From a virus, in IMG/VR virus record IMGVR_UViG_3300035150_000015, positions 1-64,000 of that record: a stretch of 64,000 bases of DNA, one strand, 5' to 3'. Below, in pieces: positions 58,433-64,000 of the stretch. The notes beneath the pieces were generated by a model. The model was not told where the DNA came from. It worked only from the letters and a program-made list of their open reading frames with translations, and searched no databases. Numbering within the stretch: the first letter of the stretch is position 1; each line of letters opens with the position of its first letter. A program made the translations under genes and the position numbers.

Positions 58433-59149
58433 TCACCACTCCACTGGAGAGCCATCAGGACCAAGAATATCGGCTTGACGGATCAAGTACATATCCTGCG
58501 GGCAAGCAAACAATCGGATTTTCCGGCCCTCCGCCATCTTGTAAGTGGTCCTCCGCATCTGAGTCCCACACTTAGGGCAGTTCGGAAGACGAGCTGTGAC
58601 TTCAGCCCTTGTAGCCCGGTGCTGGCGATTCTGAGCGGCCCAATAGGTGGCAGTCTTCCTGGCGTGCTGTTCCAGCAACAGATCAAGAGATCTGGAAGCA
58701 AAGCGGTAGAACTTCTTTACCTCATCCAGAAGAACGTCGTCTTCTGTCGCGGCCCCGTACTTACGCCACAAGCTATCGTAAGCTAGAACCTCTCCCACAT
58801 TCGAGTGGAACAAACGGGCCATGTCCCGATGAAATCCAGGAGGGACCTGAGTGGTTCTCCATAGATTCTGAAGCCTCTCCCTGGCCTTCTTGGTCACCTC
58901 CATCCCAGGAAAGTAGGAAAATTCTACTGTGGGTGGGAGATAAGCTGCGAATTCCGGAGATGACTTTACAAGCCACTCCGGAGATACGCGCTCACTGCCA
59001 AACGGCCACTGGACATCGACAAAACCAATCCCCGGCAACACGGCCAAAACCCTCCCGGCATAAGGGGTAACCCCCTGCCCGGGAAGGATTTGCTGTACGG
59101 TATCACCAACAGAAAAGTCTTTGGTCAGAGTCCAGTAGTCAATCGCCAC
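58433..59149 (-). CDS. Head-module protein with C-terminal zinc ribbon
   Basis: This 238-residue protein has an N-terminal KOW/SH3-like beta barrel (about 12-62, with SVGDTVQQILPGQGVTPYAGRV and GFVDVQWPFG). A helical middle follows, then a zinc ribbon near the C-terminus (LPNCPKCGTQMRRTTY ... RLFACPQDM). It probably binds nucleic acid or another head protein. Four bases separate it from the next start. No specific phage function recalled. Confidence 0.7.
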   Translation of the reverse strand: MAIDYWTLTKDFSVGDTVQQILPGQGVTPYAGRVLAVLPGIGFVDVQWPFGSERVSPEWLVKSSPEFAAYLPPTVEFSYFPGMEVTKKARERLQNLWRTTQVPPGFHRDMARLFHSNVGEVLAYDSLWRKYGAATEDDVLLDEVKKFYRFASRSLDLLLEQHARKTATYWAAQNRQHRATRAEVTARLPNCPKCGTQMRRTTYKMAEGRKIRLFACPQDMYLIRQADILGPDGSPVEW

Positions 59150-59190
59150 GGCAGAACCCTCAAGAAAAAACGGGATGGTAGAAAAGAAGC

Positions 59191-59586
59191 TTACGGAGCG
59201 AGAGGGCGCCCGGTCTCAGACTTACCAGTCTCAACAGCCGAGGACTGATCGTCGGAATAAGCCTGCATGTAAGGCTCGTCAGCGTCGGTCTGAACAGGCT
59301 TCTGAGGGTTCTCAAAGGTAGCCATGTAAGGCTCGTCAGCGTCACGCTGGAGAACCTTGGCTTCCTTGAGCAGTTTCACCTGACGACGCTCCAAGGAATC
59401 CTGCCCATAGGCACGAACCTCGAGCTCATCAGCAGTTTTGTCCAAGTTGTTGACAATCTCTTTGGCGGTATCAAAAGAGATCCCCAAAGCTTCGTGGTTG
59501 GCCTGGATCTCTCCGGCAGCCACGTCCAAGTGAGCAAGAATGGTATTGACCGTCTTGATTTGTTCGGCGGATAGCTTGGTAGGCAT
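59191..59586 (-). CDS. Small helical protein with DADEPYM repeats
   Basis: The protein has 131 residues from ATG 59586; a longer frame upstream overlaps the large internal protein and is rejected. The N-terminal part is a helix bundle (PTKLSAEQIKTVNTILAHL, AKEIVNNLDKTADEL). The C-terminal region contains two copies of DADEPYM spaced about 15 residues. Likely virion or assembly protein; no family recalled. Confidence 0.68.
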   Translation of the reverse strand: MPTKLSAEQIKTVNTILAHLDVAAGEIQANHEALGISFDTAKEIVNNLDKTADELEVRAYGQDSLERRQVKLLKEAKVLQRDADEPYMATFENPQKPVQTDADEPYMQAYSDDQSSAVETGKSETGRPLAP

Positions 59587-59617
59587 TTCCGTTACTCCTG
59601 AGGGTTGCTTGTTACTT

Positions 59618-62600
59618 CTAGGCCCCCTTGAGGACCTGGAGAATTGGTAGAAGGACTTTCTTGGCCTCAGCGTCAGCTGCTGCCGTTCGGATAATGAGAG
59701 AACGCAATTTGGTGTACTTGTCGGAAGAAGCCTTCTTCGGTTCCTCCTCCTTAGGTTCCTCGGGCTCCTGTTGCTCTGCCAGCCTGGTTGACAAGTCAAA
59801 GAGCTCAAAAGCCATCTTGGGATTTTCGTTAGCCAGATGAACTGCCATCTTTCGGATCTGAGTCGATGCTTTCACGAGAGTAACCTTTTCTTTGGCTAGT
59901 TTCCCTGGGATAGTCCCAAATGCTTCTCCAGGACCTGGAGCCGGAACATTCCCCAAGCGAGCCAAGAGCATGTTATATGTGTTCGGGTCCACAGTTCTAT
60001 TGTATTTGCTGGTGTGTATTGCGAGATCCAAGGCGGCTCTCAACTGAGTGTCACGAAGGACTCCCTTGACATCGTCAGCCAAAACAGGGTTTTTTAACCA
60101 CTCTTGGGCAGAATCCAAAATAAACCTGTAGTCTGCCTCTCCCAGTTTCCCTTGCTGGGCTTGATTCCACTGAGGGTAGGACGTGGGACGTTCTTCTTCG
60201 GGGTCCACGCCGTGGTAGACTGCAGTCCGGCGATGTTGATCCATCGATAATCTAGAAAGATAAGTAGAATTTCGGTATCGCTCCAAAACCGCAGCCACTT
60301 TAGACCGGTTGGCCAAATCTTCAAAAAGATCTGGCACCTCTTCTTTCTTACCTCTGACCACATCATACCGGACAGGTTTTACGGGCTTAGGGGGCTCGGG
60401 CTCAGAGAAAGGTTCGGGACGTTTCTTGCCCGGAGCCTGATAGCTCGTATCCCATTTCCACATGGCCTTTTCAGCCTTGGCCTTCCTCTTCTCCCACTCC
60501 CTGTAAAGAGCTAGCTGCTGGTCATACTCGTCAGCATCCAACCTGTCCATAGCGGCCCTAACAACAGGAACCTTCTGGGGGGCCAAAGCCCGTAAACGAG
60601 ACAGGATCCTAACCTTGAAAGCCACTCCTCCTGGGTGACGAGACGTCCCATAAAGCTTTGACTTCTTCCGGAAGAAATCCGATGCCTTCCTCATTCCCTG
60701 AGCAATATTATTGGCGTCGTCCAGTTCCGAGAAAGACTCCTCAGATTCAAAGGGGGTCCTATTCAAAAACTTCGCCTTAGCCTCCTGGTAATCATTGGCC
60801 TCCAGGAACCCTCGAGCAATCCTCCGAGTGGCCGGGTCAAGCTGAGAAAGGAGTTTCTTGGCCACACCCTCACGAATTGGGATGTGTTGCCCCGAATCCA
60901 AATGTTCCTCGAAAGCCTTCTCGGCCTGTTTCTTGGCCTGCTTCTCTGAGCCCCCCCGAAGCATGAAGTCCGCAAGTGTTGAAGCCAACTCTGGGGGTAC
61001 CCTTGGTCGGTTCGTCATCGACGGGAGGCTCAACTCGTAGGACAGCCTGTCCTTAGCGGCCAAACTAGCTGCCAAGACCTGCATCTGGTGTTTACGCATA
61101 GCTTCAGCCTGCTCATCCAACGGCAGGGAGGCGAACACCCTCTTCTTCCCACCCTGCATCACCGTTCTAGGGGGCTTCACATCAGCAGGGTCAGTAGCAA
61201 AGAATTGCTGGGTTTTGGCCACAAGGTCTCTGACATTCTTAGGCTTCTGTCTACGAGCCACAGAATAATTCCGGACCAATTCCCTAGCATCCGTAGGATG
61301 TAGGTTCTTGGAAATAATGTCGACAACAAGTTCCGGGGGGAAAGTGTCGACGATTTCAGCCAACACCTCCCGACGTTCTGCCTCAGAAGGCTCTGGGCGT
61401 TCTGGCTCTGGGATACCGGCCCTCTCGAACTCGGACAATGAATCGTAGGAACGCTTCGCGTCCAAAGCTTTCTTCAGAGCCCGGAGATTATCACTCAGAC
61501 CGTCAGGCAAGGCCCCCTTCAACTCAGGGAAGGCCTTCTCGGGCCTCACAAACTCCAAGTCGTGTTCCTCCGCCAACTTGTTCAATCTCTCGGAGGGTTC
61601 GCTGGTGGGGTCAGAAAGTTGTTGAACCAGATCCCAGGCCGGCCCATTCTTCACGTCCAAAAGCAACTTGGACGCCTCGGCCCCATCCTTGATCAGCTTT
61701 TTCCGAGCCCTCTTGTCTTTTTCGATCTTCTTCTTTTCTCCCTCCTCTTGCTCGAAGCTTTCTATCAGAACGGACTGCTTCTCCGGGGGGAGCTCCTCAA
61801 AAGGGACTCTCTTCTTGGAGTCCAGAACCATCACCTGTCCGTTCTCCAACTCACTGGTAGGGATGGCTTCTAGAAACCGTTGGAACTGGGGTTCTTTGTG
61901 CCTTCCAGAAGCTACCCACTCCTGAACCTTGGGATGCTCAGGCTCCTCTGAGGCGTCCTCCTCAGGCTCCCCTTTTGCTGGCGGCTCCTTGCCCTCCTCA
62001 GGAGCTTTCTCAACCTCCTTGGGCTTGGGTGTCTTCCTACCCTTGGGCTTAGCCTTGGACTTCGAGGGCTTCGTAGCGAAGGCCTTTTGAAGGTCACCGA
62101 GAGTAGTCAAGCCCTCGGGAAGCTCTATCCCACGGAAAACCTGCGAAACTGAGAACTCGGGATTGTTCTGAGCAAACCCGTGGAGCTCTTGCCCGGGGGT
62201 AATCAAACTCTGCAACTTAGACTTGAGGGCCGGATTGTCCTTCACGAGCTCTCGAAGTTGGTCACCGAATTGCTGCAGCTGAGCTCGATCGAGCTCCCCT
62301 TTCTTCTCCTCCCGCTTAATCTCCTCGTACTTGTGAGGCTCCTCCCTAAGAGTTCTAGGGGAGACCAGGACTGTTTTCCCTGTCTCCTTGCTTTTAGCCG
62401 GGACCCTATCCTCTTCAGCCAGAACCCGGCGTACAACCTGAGCCGATAGACTGCCGCCTATGTCCTTGTAATTCAAAGACTTATCTCGGTCTCTCGCTAC
62501 ATCCTGATCCCCCCCAACATCAGGATCTTCATCGACACGCATATGCTCTCGGCGGCGGTCATGACGAGGGGGCTTAAGCTTGGGAGCCGGGCGCACTAAG

Positions 62601-62656
62601 CGCTCGGCCTCAGCATCTTCGACCTCAGAACGGGTTTTGGTGGACCAAATATCCAT
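59618..62656 (-). CDS. Large charged internal/head protein
   Basis: This 1012-residue protein is mostly helical, with many Lys/Glu/Pro-rich linkers. These include a long basic/acidic low-complexity stretch at about 190-250 (PSKSKAKPKGRKTPKPKE) and acidic parts around 290-320. Repeated helix motifs of the type FEEL/LLSQLDPATRR are present but no enzyme motif is visible. Its position just downstream of the portal gene fits an internal head or ejection protein. Function is unknown. Confidence 0.72.
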   Translation of the reverse strand: MDIWSTKTRSEVEDAEAERLVRPAPKLKPPRHDRRREHMRVDEDPDVGGDQDVARDRDKSLNYKDIGGSLSAQVVRRVLAEEDRVPAKSKETGKTVLVSPRTLREEPHKYEEIKREEKKGELDRAQLQQFGDQLRELVKDNPALKSKLQSLITPGQELHGFAQNNPEFSVSQVFRGIELPEGLTTLGDLQKAFATKPSKSKAKPKGRKTPKPKEVEKAPEEGKEPPAKGEPEEDASEEPEHPKVQEWVASGRHKEPQFQRFLEAIPTSELENGQVMVLDSKKRVPFEELPPEKQSVLIESFEQEEGEKKKIEKDKRARKKLIKDGAEASKLLLDVKNGPAWDLVQQLSDPTSEPSERLNKLAEEHDLEFVRPEKAFPELKGALPDGLSDNLRALKKALDAKRSYDSLSEFERAGIPEPERPEPSEAERREVLAEIVDTFPPELVVDIISKNLHPTDARELVRNYSVARRQKPKNVRDLVAKTQQFFATDPADVKPPRTVMQGGKKRVFASLPLDEQAEAMRKHQMQVLAASLAAKDRLSYELSLPSMTNRPRVPPELASTLADFMLRGGSEKQAKKQAEKAFEEHLDSGQHIPIREGVAKKLLSQLDPATRRIARGFLEANDYQEAKAKFLNRTPFESEESFSELDDANNIAQGMRKASDFFRKKSKLYGTSRHPGGVAFKVRILSRLRALAPQKVPVVRAAMDRLDADEYDQQLALYREWEKRKAKAEKAMWKWDTSYQAPGKKRPEPFSEPEPPKPVKPVRYDVVRGKKEEVPDLFEDLANRSKVAAVLERYRNSTYLSRLSMDQHRRTAVYHGVDPEEERPTSYPQWNQAQQGKLGEADYRFILDSAQEWLKNPVLADDVKGVLRDTQLRAALDLAIHTSKYNRTVDPNTYNMLLARLGNVPAPGPGEAFGTIPGKLAKEKVTLVKASTQIRKMAVHLANENPKMAFELFDLSTRLAEQQEPEEPKEEEPKKASSDKYTKLRSLIIRTAAADAEAKKVLLPILQVLKGA

Positions 62657-62680
62657 CGCCTTACCAAGGCGATAGCTAAA

Positions 62681-64000
62681 TTAGTAACGACCCTCGTCCT
62701 CTCCTCCGCTGGGTTTCATCTTCAGCTTCAGGTACTCAGCTATCTTAGTAACTATGTCCGTCTGTTCGGCCAGTAGACGCCCGACCTCACTGTAGACACC
62801 CCTCATAGCCTCGTTGAAGACTGCATCATTGACCGTGAACATGTCCTTCTCGATCTTTAGCTTCGTTTCCTCAGGATCGATGCCAAGAAGCTCAAGGATG
62901 AGGTCGATGCTGATACTCCCCTTCTGGTAGAGGTTCATCATCGCATCAAAAGTATCCTGTGAGTCTCGAAGAGGCAGTCGAGTGAAGCTCAAACGCGGGT
63001 ACAGAACCACTTCCTGGCCCCACTCATCCTCCTCCACGAATCCCATGCGACGAGCCACAGGTTCGAACAGGTAGGTATGGACGTAGTCCTGAACGATCTC
63101 ACGAAGATGAAGATACCTTGTATTGATGACCTCCAGCTTTAGCCGATCCCCAGAATAGAGAGTCTCACCACTCATGAGACTCTCGGTGACACCCAACCCG
63201 GAAAGTAGCCGACGTTCAGTCTGCTCATACTCCACAGACAGATCGAGGAGCCGGTCCCGAGCTCCCATCTCTTCCCACCGAATCTCGTAGTTTGCAACAA
63301 TACTGTAATCGGGGTCTACGAGAGCCAGATCCACTTCTGCCCGTAGTATGTCCACATCGTCATTGCTCAAGCCCTCAGCCCAGACAATTCTTTTGGGCGT
63401 CATGGCTCTAGAAGCGATGGACGTCTGGGCCTGGCGAAGCTTCTCTCGGTAGTAGAGCGTACGCAAGCATCTGTCCAAAATACTCTGTCCTAGAGGGCTG
63501 TTGTCCGATTTCCGGCCGGAAAGAAGGTGCACAAAGGAGCCTTCATCCGGGTCAGTCCCCAACGGAATCAGGTGCCCTTGCGAAATGTGCTCCCGAACCT
63601 CATGGGGGATATCCTGGGCCAGCTCTTCGTCAGCCGGATTGCCATTTTTAGCGCCTTCAACAAGGGCCCGATCTTTGTCGGAAGGGATTAGCTCCACCCG
63701 AACCCGGTCTGTGAACGAACCAGTGGTGACCTTGACCCTATCCAGAGGAAGAATGATAAGCCGGGCCCATCCGGCATAGTGCTTCTGGTAGTAAAGAAGT
63801 TCCTGGTCTTCCCTATCAGTATCTTCTACCCAATACTCCTCCTCTTCCTCTACAGCATCACCGTTATCCTTCAGCACAGCCTTCGGCCGCTTCTCCAGCT
63901 TATGCCCAACCTCTTGTGGGAGATCAACATCAGAATCCTCAGCGAAAATGACACTGGTGCCATTAAGCCAATAGTGTCGAACAATCGTCAGTAGATTCTG
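62681..64000 (-). CDS. Portal protein (5' end beyond the right window edge)
   Basis: The frame is open from the right window edge to the stop at 62681 (at least 439 residues). It has a portal-like helical pattern: LIILPLDRVKVTTGSF, HLLSGRKSDNSPLGQSILDR, a YYREKLRQAQTSIASRAMTPK helix, ESLMSGETLYSGDRLKLEV and RLSFTRLPLRDSQDTFDAMM. These resemble the wing and stem regions of portals of large phages. Portals form the dodecameric DNA channel of the head. The upstream part in this frame at the window end (LLTIVRHYWLNG) continues beyond 64000. Identity is by pattern and position at the head of the module. Confidence 0.78.
   Translation of the reverse strand, partial: QNLLTIVRHYWLNGTSVIFAEDSDVDLPQEVGHKLEKRPKAVLKDNGDAVEEEEEYWVEDTDREDQELLYYQKHYAGWARLIILPLDRVKVTTGSFTDRVRVELIPSDKDRALVEGAKNGNPADEELAQDIPHEVREHISQGHLIPLGTDPDEGSFVHLLSGRKSDNSPLGQSILDRCLRTLYYREKLRQAQTSIASRAMTPKRIVWAEGLSNDDVDILRAEVDLALVDPDYSIVANYEIRWEEMGARDRLLDLSVEYEQTERRLLSGLGVTESLMSGETLYSGDRLKLEVINTRYLHLREIVQDYVHTYLFEPVARRMGFVEEDEWGQEVVLYPRLSFTRLPLRDSQDTFDAMMNLYQKGSISIDLILELLGIDPEETKLKIEKDMFTVNDAVFNEAMRGVYSEVGRLLAEQTDIVTKIAEYLKLKMKPSGGEDEGRY

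Noticed and set aside
59587-59808. Extended start for 59191-59586 upstream of 59586
   Set aside because: The extra part is an Arg/Ser-rich shadow of the large protein 59618-62656; the MPTKLSAEQ start at 59586 is clean.
1-64000. tRNA genes, phage origin or attachment sites
   Set aside because: No cloverleaf or CCA-adjacent pattern, iteron cluster or integrase-type att core was recognised; with tightly packed coding sequence there is little room for them. A covariance scan would be decisive.

Overview
The window is part of the late (virion) gene block of a large tailed bacteriophage with a contractile tail (myovirus morphology), or of a prophage of that kind. Every gene I can support is on the minus strand, so transcription runs from high to low coordinates. 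Genes are tightly packed, with start/stop overlaps of 1-8 bases and few gaps. There is no gene-free stretch longer than about 250 bases. I saw no tRNA, rRNA or CRISPR. The host cannot be named from the sequence.

Layout in transcription order: (i) 64000-52100 is the head module: portal (cut by the window edge), a 1012-residue internal protein, small proteins, an intein-containing prohead protease, a Gln/Glu-rich scaffold-like protein, a decoration-type protein and the major capsid protein, closed by a strong terminator hairpin. (ii) 52013-41300 mixes virion proteins with accessory enzymes: a LAGLIDADG/DNA-methyltransferase fusion, a membrane metallopeptidase, uracil-DNA glycosylase, a SWIM zinc-finger protein and FmdB-type zinc ribbons. 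(iii) 41301-30230 holds fibre and adhesin-type proteins, a foreign-looking leucine-rich-repeat cassette, a patatin-like lipase with a broken reading frame, and many small Ig-like or neck/tail proteins. (iv) 30726-27078 holds one structural protein encoded in three pieces. (v) 26274-17888 holds an intein-bearing structural protein, a HicB-like protein, a Dps-like protein, an actin-like ATPase, a decayed IsrB/HEARO element and further tail proteins. (vi) 17887-1 is the tail module: very large sheath, zinc-finger endonuclease, UvrD-type helicase, tube, putative chaperones and the tape measure protein (cut by the left edge).

The most striking feature is at 27078-30726. One conserved phage structural protein is split into three genes by two related split inteins. 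Each split point is a short N-intein tail of 31-35 residues, then an overlapping freestanding endonuclease gene, then a C-intein head of about 125-134 residues on the next extein piece. Excising the two DNA cassettes joins the three exteins in frame (130+91+75 residues). The two cassettes use different nuclease folds: PD-(D/E)xK in one, Vsr-like in the other. The middle gene carries the C-intein of one and the N-intein of the other, so two ordered trans-splicing reactions on three polypeptides would be needed.

Other selfish DNA adds to the picture: two cis-splicing inteins, both inserted at a cysteine of a zinc-binding cluster and one with an AP2-like domain; a NUMOD3/zinc-finger endonuclease; the LAGLIDADG-methyltransferase fusion; and an IsrB RNA-guided-nuclease relic that keeps its omega (HEARO) RNA but has lost RuvC-I and the bridge helix. 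All assignments come from reading translated sequence and from remembered family motifs. No database search was run.
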